From Diaporthe sp. PMI_573 (Eukaryota; Ascomycota; Sordariomycetes; Diaporthales; Diaporthaceae): a stretch of 64,000 nucleotides of DNA. Below the pieces are notes generated by a model. That model was not told the origin of the DNA. It ran no database searches and was given only the letters and a program-made list of their open reading frames with translations. Both the position numbers and the translations under genes were made by a program. Positions 36,442 through 49,735 of the stretch are shown here, piece by piece (position 1 is the first letter of the stretch; each line of letters starts with the position of its first letter). The DNA lies in the NCBI GenBank assembly GCA_021399435.1, contig JAJTUP010000011.1, positions 186,001 to 250,000 of the forward strand. The letters are read 5' to 3'.

Positions 36442-39400
36442 GCACGGGTCGAGGTCGCTGGCTCCGGCAGCACCTGCTGCCGGTGACTCGGGCTTTTCTA
36501 TCAGAACACCGCCGGCATGGCCTGCGGCCGTGGAACCAACCGTCTGACTCACCCAGCACCCTGAGATGGCAACGATTCCGGTCACGTGCCGCCCTCCACC
36601 CCGTTGTGCCTGTGTTTCTCCTTGCTCCTACACCCAAAGCATTACTCGCACGCCCCGACCGTTTTAGAATGGCAACGGTGAAAGATCATGACAATCGGCA
36701 AGGAGTGGCGGGGTGGGACGATAGCCGCTGGTCAACATTTCGAGCGAAGCTGGCGAGACGACCACTCCGTCTTGTGTCAAAGCAGCGGCAGGGTAATTTC
36801 CTATGGGACGACGTCGATGGGATCGAGGTTTGATACAACTTCAAGACTCAGTGGCTGTGCTCACATGGGAGGGTCGTCAGTTTGAGGGAGAAGGGCCCTC
36901 CGTGTTACTGTTCACGCGAGGCAGGAAGGGAAAAAATTATCTGGGTCTGTTCTATTGTGTTCTGCTCGGGTATCTTTACGGGACAAGTTTTTTTTCTTTT
37001 ACGGAATGCACGACAACTCTGACATCCTCAGATATCTCGTCTGTTTGTACGGGGTTCAGGTTTTGCTGGTCACGGGCAGGATGAATGGGGAGACCTTTGG
37101 TGTTGAAGCCACGCTAGGAAGGGACCTGCCAGACGGGGAAGTAGGAAGCCGCCTGAGCCTGCGGCATATGCCGACGGAAGGTACCGAGATTGTCTGTAAA
37201 GCAAGGCGCTGGAGGCAAAAAGTCCAAGTTTTGTTTCCTTGTCTCTTTCCAGGACTGGCACGTCTTATTTTTCTTCTTTTCTTAAGAATAACTCAATTTT
37301 TCTCCTTGGGCGTCTGATATTCAGCGTGGCACAGTGTGGCAAGCATCTGAAACTGACCGGAGACAATTTGTACACTATGTGGCTGCTCGAGAGTCATAAT
37401 CTAAGAATGGGCAGTTATTTGGATGGACCCTCGCATCATGGCCAGCAGTGGGATGAGAACCAAGCGCACCAGGCACGGCCGCTGGGCCGTTAGCATTTCC
37501 TGCCGTCCCGAGCGAATGAATAGGTGACGTGCGTACACCGTACAGTCTCCCCATGTGCCGACATCGGGAAGCCTCAGGCCAGGACGCGGGCCATGCCCAC
37601 GTCCAGATAATCTCGGGGAATCGGCCCCCAGCATCCAGACGGTTCGACGTTGTGCCTGGTCGGGCCAGCCACTCCTCTCGCGGATCTATCTTGGGTTGCG
37701 AGCCGGGACCGTTGAGGATTAAAACGCCCCTCCCCTCCGCTTCACCCCCAAAAAAAACTTGGCGCACAGGAACAGGGGCCGGGGCTGGCAGAGTGCCGAC
37801 TGGGGTCCGCGGCCGAGCTTGTTTTGTCCCTGTTGGGGGTGGCGGGTTGCATCCAGGAACAGGTGGAGACTGGACGTGGCCTACACAGTACCTACCTAGT
37901 GCGAGTGTGTGCTATATCTTGTGTGTGTGCACATTTGCGGCTGTGCCTGGATTGTACATGCACACGTAGCCACGCGGACGACATGTTACACCAACGGGCA
38001 CAAACAGGTCAGATCAGAGACAGCAGACGCACCGACATGACGGGTAGCTTCCGCCAACCTGCGGGATTCTATCGCCCTGGCAATCTGATATACTTCAAAT
38101 AGTTCAATACGCCCACAGTGCTCCGACGGGCCCACGTTCTGGGTCGCGAAACCGAACGGGAAAATTGCTGGGGGCAGGGTGAACTGTGACCTGGCGAGGT
38201 CTAGGTGTGCCCTCTGTCGTTGGTTGCAACCTGCCGAGCCTGGTAAGGCAGCATGAGAAAAACCGTCGCCACCACGTTTCCTCCCCTACCCCTCCTTGTG
38301 GGTTTGAGTGCAACATCGGCAATGGGGGGGGGGTTTGTGAGCCACTGGGAAGGGCAGCGTGAGCTGCAAGGTGAAGGATTAAGCGTTGGACAGTCCATCC
38401 AGTTGCGGGTCAAGAGACAGGGCGCGCGGGCGGGCAGCAATCAGCGAGGTATTGACCGCGAGGCTCAGGCCTAGGGATCAACCAAAAGAAGAAACACCGG
38501 TGTGAAGGTCTTGTCAGCGCCATGCCACGGTCGTACAGAGATCCCAGAGATGGCGTCCGGGAAATGCCAACCGCCCAATCCGAGCTTATTCGCCGAGACA
38601 CTCGGTAGCGAGCCGGGAAGGGGGAGAGGGCTGTTGCCTCCCGACTCGCCCGCGAATTGGGAGGCTTCCCGGATGTGAAACGCCCCACGACCCGAGTATC
38701 CAGATAAAGTAAATAGATAGGTACTGCAGCGCGGGTAGGCACATGCTAGATGCGCACCCATGAACCTGCCCGGGGATTTTTTCTTCATCTACCGGTGACG
38801 TCCACCAACAAGCAAGCCTGACATGGCGGTGAGGCGAGCTTCGCCGTAGCAGGCGAGGTCGAGGCACGGGGAACTTTTTGAGTTTATGTCAGACTCGGTC
38901 CCTTGGGAGACACCTTGATGGGCCGGCCAACACAGCGAACGATACGAGCCTCGACCACGCCATGAGGTGCTTCGCGGGCGGCTAGATGGCACGGCGATGC
39001 TTTCCTTGGGAACTGCCGCTCTGCTCGTCGCACAATATCCGCCCCTGGCCTGGCTGACATGGAGCAAAAGGGAGAGAAGAAGGAAAGAAGAAAAAGAAAA
39101 CCCACAACGGGCGATGCAATGCGCTGCAGCGTTCTGGCCCCGGTATGCGGCGCTGCAGTGACAGCTGTCCTCGCTCGGCTGGGGCTCCGGGAGCTTCATC
39201 CATCCCATCCCATCCCATCCCATCGATCCCCCCCCTTTCCTCCTATCTCCTCTGGCCTGCGAGCTGCGTCATGCGAGCTTGAATTGAGTTTACCAGGGCC
39301 CCGGGGGTCAAACACGCAAACCAAATGCAGGCATGGCTTGTCTGTGCATGACGCTATAGCCTGGTACCTTGTACTGTGTACGGATACATGATACGGCTGC

Positions 39401-40931
39401 ACGGGACGAGGGGGGAGGGGTGAGGTTCCCTTCACCTGAACATTCCATACTGCGCACGGACACAAGCGTACCGTTTGTGCGGAGCACCCTTTTTTTACCC
39501 TCTCCGTGGTTGGGAGGGGCTAGTGACCCCGAACGTGATGATTCCGTGCAGCCCGGCACGCAGACGGTCGCTGTCACATGAGCAACAGGGCCGGCAATTG
39601 TGTGTTTCGATCTGATAACCACCACCGCCGTGTGCCATGTTCCTATTGAAACGGAGCCACGCTGGCAGTTGCGCAGGATTCTGGCCGTGGTGGTAGCATC
39701 CCGAGGCTATCATGGCAAGCAGCCGACAAGGAAAAGCAAAGTTGACACGCGCGCTCACTCATGCGCACCAGGGTGGATCAGCAGGGCCGGGGGCGGCGGT
39801 CCCACACTGCCCGTCACCCCGTCCGACAGCACGCCACGCTGGAAACAGCCGTGACAGCCCCCCAAGATTGGAGGGGATCGTCATCACGAAAGAGGTGCCA
39901 AGTCCGACGATGGAGTCGGCCCCGACGGCCTTGACTGACTCCCGCCCTCGCTTACAGGTTTTCTACGCCGGCGCATGCGGCTGTATGTCGTGCGTCCGCG
40001 GTTGACCTAATCAGGCACGACCGACCGGCCGCACGACGTCGTTTCGGACAATGCCGTCAGGGCAAAGGCGCCAGGGTCGGCGGATGACATGCATGCCCAA
40101 CCAAACTTGCGGCCGTTGAGGTCTCGCGCACGGTTGTGGGGCGGTGGTCGCGAAACGCCCCAGGTGTGGTCCACACCTCTGTCAGACTTGCATGGAAACG
40201 GTATAAGGCTTAGACTGTTGACAGACTACTCCTACTTGCCAACCATTCCTATCCCGCCCCGGCCCGCCCCCCCCCCCCAGGAGACCTAGAACGGCATCTC
40301 AGGCGGAGACTGGAGACTGGCTGGCTGGCTGGGGGAGAGGGGGGGCAGGCTCGAAAAAAGATCTAGAGTCCCCTTATCTATTCGGGAGGTTGTGAGTGGC
40401 TGAGTTGTCCGCTCAATAACAGGTCGCAGCTCGAGGGCAATATGTGCGAGATAACTAGAAAAGGGAACATGCAGTCCTTCTAGGTATGATCGATGTAGTG
40501 AGTCAATAGGCGCCGATGAAGAAGAGACAGGAGAGTGAAACAACAGAGCTACACGTGAGCCTTGGTAAGGGACGGCGTTCAAGAGCGCCTGCCAAATCCG
40601 AGCAAAACAGTACTGACCTGCGGAAGGCGAAGTCAAGGACCGAGGTTCTACCAGGTGCCATAATCTCGCCAAGAATCAATCATGCAAGTGGCTGAAAGCC
40701 AGCGTTGGAGACTTGCATCTCGCCACAAATAGTAGGAGCGGTCACTGGAAGCGGTGGGGATTCGACTCCGCTGATATTGTCCATTTTACAGCAAACCATA
40801 TATATCAAGGGACAGGGAGCCTAGGCCCGTATCCAATCAACCATGCCCCAAAACGCCATGCCCTGAACCCTTTCCTCTCTTCCAGCCTCTTCAGTAATCA
40901 TGTGCTTTGGGCCAATGTCGTGCCCAAATCA
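36442..40931. other. 4.5-kb gene-free stretch
   Basis: No supported gene. It contains a CATCC pentanucleotide repeat (about 39197-39225), GGCT-type runs near 40319 and poly-C/poly-G runs near 38328 and 40267. The longest frames are not protein-like. Confidence 0.55.
39197..39225. repeat. CATCC pentanucleotide repeat
   Basis: About five to six tandem CATCC units in non-coding DNA. Confidence 0.85.
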
Positions 40932-42533
40932 TTAAGCAGACATCGCCGCCACCAGAAGTGTCAGACCGATGCCCCAGCTCACACTCTTCCACCAGCTCGG
41001 CGGCGCCAGTGCGCCAGCCGCGCTACCAAGGCCGTAAGGCCCCTGCAGCTGGAATGTGACGTTCTGGATTACGCTCGCGTTGTAGCAGTTCCCGCTGACG
41101 ATGTCCAGGTTGGTTAGGTCGTCCGGCACGTTGAAGAACATGTACTGGCTCTGGTTCAGGCCGTCGAAACCCTTGGTGTTGTACGGGAAAAGGTCGCTGT
41201 CGTCCGTGGAGCTCGTGTTGCGGAGGAAGATGCACTGAACCTGGCCGGGGTAGGTGCTGACCAGCTCAGGGTAGTCGGACATGATATCCGAATTGGAAGT
41301 ATCCCCCATGAGGATGAACTTGCGCTGCGGGAAGGTCTGGAAGATCTTGTCGAGCAGGAACTTGCGGATCGATAGAGTCGCCGACGCGTCGCTGAAGTTG
41401 AGCGGCCGGGTGTCGAAGGAGCCCAGCGGGTAGGTCTTGTAAATGAAATCCATGTAGTTCTTGGTCACCTGCTCTGGCGTTGTGGTGAGGTAGTGGAAGT
41501 GTAGGTTCTGGACCGACTTGGACCAGTTGGCATAGATCTCAGGCATGTTCTCCCAAGGTGTGAAGGGACGGGCGAATGAGTTGAGGAGGCCCTCCTTTGG
41601 GTCGTAGATCTTTGTGACGCGAAGGATGTCGTCAATGTCCTAATACATGTCTGTCAGCAATGTTTAAATGGGGTCATTGCTACCGGGAAAGATACATACC
41701 GAAATGATGGTGATGCCCGTCGGTGGGACGAGGTAGGCTGTCGCGTTGCCCGTGGTCTCGGCCCCACGGACCCAGAGGTCCAGCACCTGCAGCTGATCCG
41801 TCTCGTTGCCGGGCAGCAGGTGCCCGCCGTTTGGCCCCGTGGTGTTCTGCAGGATTACAAAACTGTCGAAGTCCCCCTGATCTGTGGTGTTGTACGGCAT
41901 GGTGATGTTCTGTGCCCCGCCAGCTGCGTTGATCGCACCGCTGTCGGTATTGGGGTCAACAGACGCGTCATTAACGATGTCGATGATGACCTGCTCGTTG
42001 TCCTGCTGGACGATGAAGATCTCGCTCGTGAGGTTCCGCGCCTGGTTCTGCTGGTCCTCGGGAAGGGACTCGATGTCGACGTCAATGAGGAAGACATTTG
42101 CCAGGTCGTTGAGCTTCTCCCGCGAGATGTTGGGCTGCTTGAAGATGTTCCCGTGGACCCTCAGGTTCCAGCCCTGGTCCGTCCAGTTGGCGTAGGGCGG
42201 CACGTTGAGTGCTTGCGTCGGGGAGGCATCCAGGTCGCCCGAGGAGATGCCCAGGCTGGACTCGACAGCTGTGCCGGCTGGCAGATCATTGAAGAACTGG
42301 GGCACGCCTGAGGCTACAAAACTGGAGACATCGGAGCCGAGGGACGAGAAGACCGAGTTCAGGTAGCCGCCGAAGTTGATATCGCGCCCCTGAAGGCGGT
42401 CGAGGGCCCGACGGTCGAGAGATGGCGGAGGAGTGATCATGGGATGGGCAGCCGCCACAGGATTGGGGGCTGCTGCGGCCAATTGCGCGCACGCGAGCAT
42501 CGCCCCGAGGAGGGAAGTCCTTGAGAGCGCCAT
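40932..42533 (-). CDS. Secreted App1-like DUF2183 (phosphatidate phosphatase-like) protein
   Basis: Exons 42533-41700 and 41639-40932 (intron of 60 bases, phase 0); 513 residues. The N-terminus MALSRTSLLGAMLACAQLAA is a signal peptide, and the last 15-20 residues (SWGIGLTLLVAAMSA) form a hydrophobic tail suited to GPI attachment. Many N-x-S/T sites support secretion. Exon 2 opens with the HAD-like motif DIDDILR (Asp279, Asp281) followed by KIYDPKEGLLNSFARPF, and later KFILMGDTSNSDIMSDYPEL, the pattern of DUF2183/App1 catalytic domains. App1 is a phosphatidate phosphatase in yeast; here a secreted or wall-bound phosphatase is inferred. The usual Thr/Val at the fifth position of DxDx(T/V) is Ile. 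The ATG was chosen for the signal peptide; an in-frame upstream ATG at 42671 would bury it. Confidence 0.85.
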
Positions 42534-43184
42534 GTTGTTGCCGAGGATGGCTGAGAGGGGAGTAAGAGTTGGCAGCGGTGATGTGGCACGCGGGTTGATG
42601 ATAGAATGAATGGCCTTCGGATCTGCGTCTCTGCGTCGGTCGCCCTCAATAAATGTACTGACGGTCGGCACGCCGAGAGGATGTGTGTCGTCAGGGCCGT
42701 GGGTCCCGCCTCCCCTTTTCTCTGGGGCCTGGGCCCAGCTCTACCCAGCATAGCAGGCATGGCCAGGTCCGACTAGGGCGAGTGACGGCTAGGCTTTTTG
42801 TCATGGTGGTGTTGTGTTTCAAGCTTGGTTGAAAGCTTAACTCCCCTGCGGACTGCGGATGGCATGACGTCAAACTGCCCCTTCTGGATCTCGGCAAGCC
42901 CAATCCCGCCCTCTCATTCGTCGCCGCAACCCTCTAGCGGCACCTCCCCCCGGCGGCCAAACCAAGGCGGCGCTGACTTCCCCGTGTGGTTGCGCCTCGC
43001 GAATAGCCAGCTATGTGTTTTGGGACGGTAGTTGGTCTTTGTCTGTCTAGAGTAGTTTCTTTGTGTACATGACATTGTAGTTATCCTCCTTCTCTCCATC
43101 TATAAGCTCATCTATATCCATCTATCCAGGGCGACACACAACTTGGGACTGTTCCGCCTTCTGCTCTTTGTATTGACGGCACCT
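42534..43184. other. Intergenic, promoter of the App1-like gene
   Basis: 650 bases between two minus-strand genes. No gene recognised. Confidence 0.5.
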
Positions 43185-45229
43185 CTAGGCACCATCGTGA
43201 GCCGGCAAATCCCTCGCTCGTGATGGTCGAATCGAAGTGTTGTAGTACCTAGGCCACCCATACCCCGGATCCTCGACGGGAGGCTCCTCTACTGGGGCCG
43301 CATAACCCAGGAAAGACCTCGGATGGGGCACGTGTGTCAGAAACAGCACGATCACAAACGTAAACGTCATCATAGGCAGCGGCCATGGCGTGTCGAAGAA
43401 GCTGTGCAGGCTCGCCGTGTTGGTGGACAACAGGGTGACGAACATGAGCGCCAGCCCGAGCACGCCGATAAATACGGAGCGGATGATGTTGAATGGCGTC
43501 CAACCCTCCCTCTTGGAGGCTGCGTGGAGGAGCACCAGGAGGATCACCAGGGTCCCGGCCGCCAGGAACGCATAGACAAAGACGAGGTTGAACATGCGCG
43601 TCGTCGCCTCGAACGCCTCCTTCTGAGCACCAGAGGCATCCGTCATCTCGCTCAGCCCCCTCTCGAAGGGTTCGAGCTCGAAGTTGCTGAAGATTGTGTC
43701 TATGGTGCCTGAGAAGAGCTCCACCAGGTCATCCTGGAATTCGCGGAGCGAGTCTGTCAAGGCTTCGCTGGTTGCAGACGACTCATTTGCGTGGCCGACC
43801 CTGGTTGAAAGCTCATCCCAGAGCTCTTGGGGCAGGCTTGATACGTTACGCAGGGTTTCCATGAAGCCATCAGTCGTTAACGTTCCATCTTCCTGCGCTG
43901 GGTACGTCTCGAAGAATTTTGCGACGGTCTCGTTCAGCTTAGATGCGACCTCTTGACTCGTTGGCATGGCCGGCAGGACAGAGAGTACGTTGAAAATATC
44001 GGCCGCAGACTGCCTGATGAGCTCCAAAAGTCTCCACCAGATGATGAACTGGTTCATGGCCTCCATTACCAGGAGAAGGGCGAAATGAAAGGGCAGGTGG
44101 AGCAGAGCCCACGCGGTCTGGGGCCAGGAGGTCATTTTGTTGGGATGCATCCAGTCGAAGTAGATCTGAAAAATCAGGTATACCATGGCGATTCCAGAGA
44201 TGAAAATGAACAGCATCTCGGGGCCTGGACAGATCGGACGCGTCGTGGTCAGCACGATAGTTTGTTCTGGCCGTGGAAAGATGGCTTACTCCATGACATC
44301 CAGCTGTTCTGGGAGTTCCGCTCGATGCTCGTCAGGTCGCGAGCAAGATTGATGACGCCCTCTCCCAGCACGACGAGCGTGAGCTGGCTAAGCCTCTCGG
44401 GCAGGTGGCTGCCCTCAAAGCTGACCACGCGAGACATCATCGCGACAACCAGATTCGCCACGATCTCAAAAGTGGACACGACCATCCAGGCAACGTAAGC
44501 CGGGCTGTTGTCGTGGACAAAGAAGGCCGCCGACACGATGGCGTACAGGCTCGCAGTAAGGACGTGCGTGGCGAGGACCACGACGAGCCCAGTGCGTCCC
44601 TGTATGAAATACCTGGTCTGCCAGAGCACAATCCCGTATTGGCCTGCCAGAACCAGTCTGGAGAAGGCGAGCACGAGGGACAGGGAGGCGAAGACACCGC
44701 GAGTCTGCTTGGAGGGGTCGAAGAAGGGTGCGGCCTGTACAAAGACGAGCAGGACGCCGAGCTGAACCGCCCTGGTGAGCCGCTCGACGACGCTGTCCTC
44801 GAGGAACCGGACGTCGTAGATGACAACCAGGAACCATGTTGTCCACAGCAAGAAGATGTACTGCAGGAACGAAGCCAGCTCGTCCCGGGTAGTGATCTCG
44901 TGCGCCGACGTGAAGACATTGAGGGTGGCAACCACCCAGAGGTCGTAGAACAGCTCGAGGATCGAGGAAGTCTCGCGCTTCCTGAACCGGGGCTGCTCGT
45001 CCGCGATGGTCACACTACTCTCTGGGCGGATGCTGGATTTGTCGTCATCATCGGCGGTGGCAGACTTGGGCGGCGTGTCCTTCTCGTCCAGCCGGCTGCC
45101 CAGCCAGCTGATCTTGTTGGCACGGAACTGAATGACGCTCTGTCGAACACTCTGGACACGGGGGCTCCGGGGGCTGTTGGGGACCTGAAGCCGAAGACTG
45201 CCTCTGGAGTCCTTGAGGTCCTCCATCAT
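43185..45229 (-). CDS. LtrA-like (low temperature requirement A) membrane protein
   Basis: Exons 45229-44290 and 44224-43185 (intron of 65 bases, phase 1); 659 residues. After a hydrophilic N-terminus of about 85 residues comes the LtrA signature RKRETSSILELFYDLWVVATLNVFTSAHEI, then multiple helices (FLQYIFLLWTTWFLVVIYDV, LGVLLVFVQAAPF, VVVLATHVLTASLYAIVSAA) and the conserved ERLSQLTLVVLGEGVINLAR. Exon 2 adds more helices (MLFIFISGIAMVYLIFQIYF, HLPFHFALLLVMEAMNQFII), a soluble insert of about 130 residues (LSVLPAMPTSQE to EAFEATTRM) and three final helices. LtrA is a bacterial family with fungal members; its biochemical role is poorly known. The hydrophilic insert may face the cytosol or vacuole lumen. 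Confidence 0.85.
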
Positions 45230-48200
45230 CTCTTCACCTCGAAGTCAAAAAAAACTATCATGAGGGATGCGTTTAAAAATGGGCAAGGCAATGGATGTTG
45301 AGTTGGGATTCTCCGCTGCTGGGAATGGGTGGATCTATGAGGGTTCCCTTTGAGGACAAGAGGTTCCCCTAAACCCGACTCATCGCTCATCAAGATCAAC
45401 CGAGGAATGTGGTCACATCCAATCCGTCTCGACATCGATCGGCGCACAGCTGTAGCATTTGCACATGTATGCCGGTGGGGCCGGAGTGTAAGCTGAGCCA
45501 CGCAGTCAAATATGGAACGCGCAAGCCAACTTACCTGTGTAAGCTTTCGCAAGCAAAGGATCGCGTCCAGGACAAAGTCAGTATCCGTGCTTGCCTACTG
45601 TGCTTGCCTACAGGCTACAGTGCATTTTTGAGGGTGCGGCAGGCTTGGCAAAGCAAGTTGATATGGCTCTCAGAACAAAGTGCATCGGATGGGCGGCACG
45701 CCGCGAAGGTTGGATTGTGCGGCTGGGGCTTTCACAAGCAAATTGGTAGCTTGAGATCAGCAATGCTGGGTGGGTCGCATCAGCGGTAGGGAGCCGTAGG
45801 CGACGGCCCGCAAAGTTGGGATGTTTCAACCCATAATTGGGACAAGGGCGAGAGTCTGCGTGGGGGTCCACACCAGCGGCGGCATTGAGGCTCGCACACC
45901 CTCAGCGGTTTCAAGGCGAGATCCGCCGAAAGCTTGACCGCTGCAGGGCGGGAGATACGGATGGGTCTCTGCGAATGGGATGCGCCCCTTTCCGTCCCAT
46001 CTAGGAGGAGCACAAAGCTTGTTTCCACGATGGTCAGCCGCGCGTGCATGCTTCGGAGAATTGTTCCACTTTACAAGGACAATGCAGCAATGGGGACACG
46101 GGAGCTAAAAAGGCGGCATGTATGAGTCTAGAAGTCGGACGTCTGTCCCAGTCTCCCATATGCCAGCAGAACAGCTAGCCAATGGGAGACCCACATTCTG
46201 TTTACCCGCAGATGACACTCAGCCCCTGGCGAAATAAGTGAGTTCAAGTGCTGGTGAGATTTCCGGGCTCTGGTCCAGACGTTCTCGACGTTGCCATGAA
46301 TTGATTGCATAAAGGAGAGTTGAGAAATTGTATCATCTCGAGTGCAAGTGATTGTCCGATGTTCGCCGCACTATCTTGGCCACATATCGTAATACTTGGC
46401 GGAGCTGTCTGCTACCGGTTTCAATGTGCTGAGTCAACCACAAGCTTTCCGCCTGAGCTGTAGTATCTGTTGTGCAGAGTAAGGATTCAGCCGTCCGGAA
46501 AGACCGTGCTCAAATGCCGTTGGTCCGAGGGCAATTGGAATCAAGATCAGCCCGTCATTTGCTTCGTTCGCCTTTTATGCAAGCCTCTGGGTCTCAGAAG
46601 AAGCAGACACCCTGAGCATGAACCTAATGTTCCGTATTCCTACTCCCGCATGCTGGCCAGCAGCTGTTTGCGATCAGTGCACAGCGGCTCGTATCCAGAT
46701 CAAAAAAAAAACATTTAGATCAAGTGGATTTAGAAATCTGCATGAACTTTACAGTACACGTTGCCCAAAAGAAAATCTCGTATTGCACAGCATTGCCTCC
46801 TGTGCATAATTCCACATGTGACATCGATTGCGCGTCAAAGCTCCTTCCACGTGTACCCCAGCAGGATGACCTTCCCTTCCTTGATACGAATTCTTGAACG
46901 ACAGACAATTCTTTTGGGGTCCCAGAGCAAATGCGCCTAGTTTCACCGTCCACTGGTGAATTGTTCAGCACAGAAGTTTGCCCGCTGTTATGTTTTGGAC
47001 TTGCAGATAAGCCATCATCCACGGTGATCATATCGCTATTCAGCTTAGAGGTGAAACAGCACCGTGACTCAATGTACTCTCAGGCGCTACGCCCCCTCTT
47101 GCCAGAATAATCAGGGGGGCGGAACGACCTGCGTGGTGATCAGTGCTGCAGTCTCAAGTCGTGTTCCAAAGATACATGTGAATGTCCATAAGCTCGGTGC
47201 CGAACTTTCTTCAGAAAATTTGTGTTCAACGATGAGTGCTCTGATTAAGCACGACCTCATATTACCTGAACATTAGTTCGGAACGTATGTGTTGAAGCAT
47301 GCGTACTCCATATTGCATCTGCTGACGAAATATGAGTGAAATCGGCCAAGACGCATTTTTCTGGCAAGGAGGTATTTGAGCAAGCGTCCAAATGTCCACC
47401 TAGACATGTGTCATGCAAGCCACTGACCGTACGGTCGTCCAGGGGCAGCCTATGTTGCCTGAACCCATCATTGTCTTCCTATCTGAGAGTTCCGTGTTGG
47501 CTCCGGTACATTGCAAACGGTGCATTCTACTGGTTCAACGCCAGCGATCGGAAGCCGAAGAGGGAAACAAACCTGCTGCCTACCTTGGGCGGCCCCAATT
47601 CGACAGTCAGCCCTGGTGCCTACCTAGGTACGACCTGCATCTATCAGACACTTTCCTCCCTTCATTCACTGCATGTATGTCTCCCTGAATGATCTATTGT
47701 TTGTTTTTGTTTTCTTTGATCAAGCCACGATCTGCCTCTGTTTCGTATTGTGTTAAGAGCGCTGGCCCACACGCTGATGTATCACAAATCAACACCGATA
47801 GCTTTTATCTCCTTTCTGGTCTGAAAGTCTTTCCTTTGTGCGCATTGATGATTGTGCAGTTGATGTCCGATGGCTATACTACAATACATCCATTGGTTGG
47901 TTTCGACGAGCCTGAAGCCATCATGCTTCCCGTTCCGGCGGAAACAAACAAGTGGATAACCCAGCGGGTGGTCTGCCGTGGATGCCAGCAATGTGTTCAC
48001 TTAGACAATGAATAAATTTGACAATTATTGTCATCGTCTGGAAAATGACCAAGGCTCAATGGCGTACACGTATAATAGCACTCATGGGAATTGCCCTGGC
48101 CTTGTAGTATTTAACTATAAATAAGCACCCAATCTGAGATCTCCTTCTCCCCATGAAGATTCATTATCCAAATCCTATCCTTCATTCAAAATTGGCCCGT

Positions 48201-48284
48201 AAAACTCTAGCCATACTGTCGATTCTGCCAGCCACAAACGCTGTCTACTCTATCCGAGCTCATCTTTGTACCATCTTGTTCACT
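45230..48284. other. 3-kb stretch of lower GC without recognised genes
   Basis: No frame or splice combination here gives a family signature. GC content falls toward the right side, continuing into the DUF6604-like gene, unlike the GC-rich genes on either side. Confidence 0.5.
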
Positions 48285-48995
48285 ATGGATTGGAATAAGG
48301 TCAATGAGTATCGTCGAAAATACAAAAAAGACACCGAGAATGTAGCTATATTCCTCAGAAATGAGGCAGCGGCATCCAATTACAAATCTGGATGGCTCAA
48401 AGCCCCTGAAGCTAATGGCAAGCAGGGTCAACATGTCTTGGGTCTCCGCGACTTTGACCCCATCGCCAAACATTTAGCGAAACAAGAAAATTTCTCGGTT
48501 CCAGCAGATATCATGGCAGCTTTGAACAGGGCGATCGAGCTGAGAACCAAGTGCAATATCATGTACGAGACGGAAGGTGCCAAAGGGACCGCGGCAAATG
48601 AGACAAACAAGAGGCATCGGCATGTTATCAGAATTTTCGAGGGGGTCCGCGGTATTCTTCTTCCCAAGTTGGCCTCAAGACTAACTCATGAGAGTGCTGA
48701 CATGCGGAAACTATCTGGTAAGCACTAGCCTGGTCTTTCGTCTTGCAGTTCAGATACTGTCACAACAATGGAAAGACGTCTTGAGGTTCTGACAACCCAT
48801 TTCGCAGACATGAAAGAGATGTGGGCTGGCGGGGGACGGAGTAGCCTCTTTGGGGTCACCATCAAGTTCTCATTCCTCTCGAAAGGTCTGAAGGGCATGC
48901 GACAGGCTATCAGGCGATGCTGGTCCATTAGCAAGGCTGGTGTCAACGATGACGCCGTTATCTCAGAGGTACCATCTTTCCAAGAGACGTCTTGA
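48285..48995 (+). CDS. Short DUF6604-like protein, possible truncated gene
   Basis: Exons 48285-48717 and 48754-48995; 224 residues. The N-terminal text NKVNEYRRKYKKDTENVAIFL and later FDPIAKHLAKQENFSVPADI plus ALNRAIELRTKC match the general pattern of DUF6604, a fungal N-terminal domain found before ankyrin or other repeats. The proposed intron is only 36 bases (GTAAGC...TTCAG); it gives smooth continuation (MRKLS-DTVTTMERRLEVLTTHF). Without it the frame stops at 48728. DUF6604 proteins are normally much longer, so this may be a standalone domain or a remnant of a larger gene. An ATG at 48153 is also in frame. Lower GC than neighbours. Function unknown. Confidence 0.6.
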
Positions 48996-49735
48996 GCCAC
49001 CCGTGCCCATCTTGTATCACGGGCACATATGCACGCAAACCTGCAATGATACGTATATTGGACATCATTTTCGGGTCGCAAATGGTCTATTTTGCTCGAT
49101 ATGATGGCCAAAGGGGTGGTGTATGCTGGGTCTATTTTTCTTCTGCTTCTTGGCTTGTCTCCATCTCACTAGGAGACCATTCCGGGAGAATGCCTTCGAG
49201 TAGCCAGATGGGCAGGCGGTGGAGTGTTTGGACTGAAAGGACACAATTCGCGTGGAGTCAGGTTAAGTATTCTCGGGTTGTTTGCATTAGCATCGTCGTC
49301 TATAGAATCATCATGTGAAGTTGGGTGAGATATGCGCGAGAAACCATGAGAATCAAGTGAGATGTGGTAGACAAGTGAATCTATGGATATGATGATACAA
49401 ATCATGTTGTGAACGCGTTGAAATGTTGCAGAAACGGTTGTCTCTAACTCTGCAAGACTTTCGCGCGGTGTAAAGAACTGTCATCCAGCAACTTGAAGTA
49501 ACATCTGGCTTGTACAAGCGCGAATTCCTTGGCAGCTTTCCTTGGACAATGGCATTGCTCGGCCTTGGCTAGATAATGCCACTGGGAATATTGATTACCA
49601 AAGGTGCATAATCCCCGACTGAAAAGGCTACACAAGAGACACGTGTGCACTGATGTATATGATGCCCACAAATATCTCCACCTCTGGCACATTTGTGGTT
49701 TATCATTGACTACACACGAATCGACAGCGCGCTGA
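48996..49735. other. Intergenic, no gene recognised
   Basis: This is 740 bases between the DUF6604-like gene and the subtilase 3' end. The frame at 48992-49318 (+) has no recognisable features. Confidence 0.5.

Noticed and set aside
40740..40765. Possible tRNA T-arm (GATTCGACTCC)
   Set aside because: The flanking bases do not form the required five-base stem and no acceptor or anticodon arms can be drawn.
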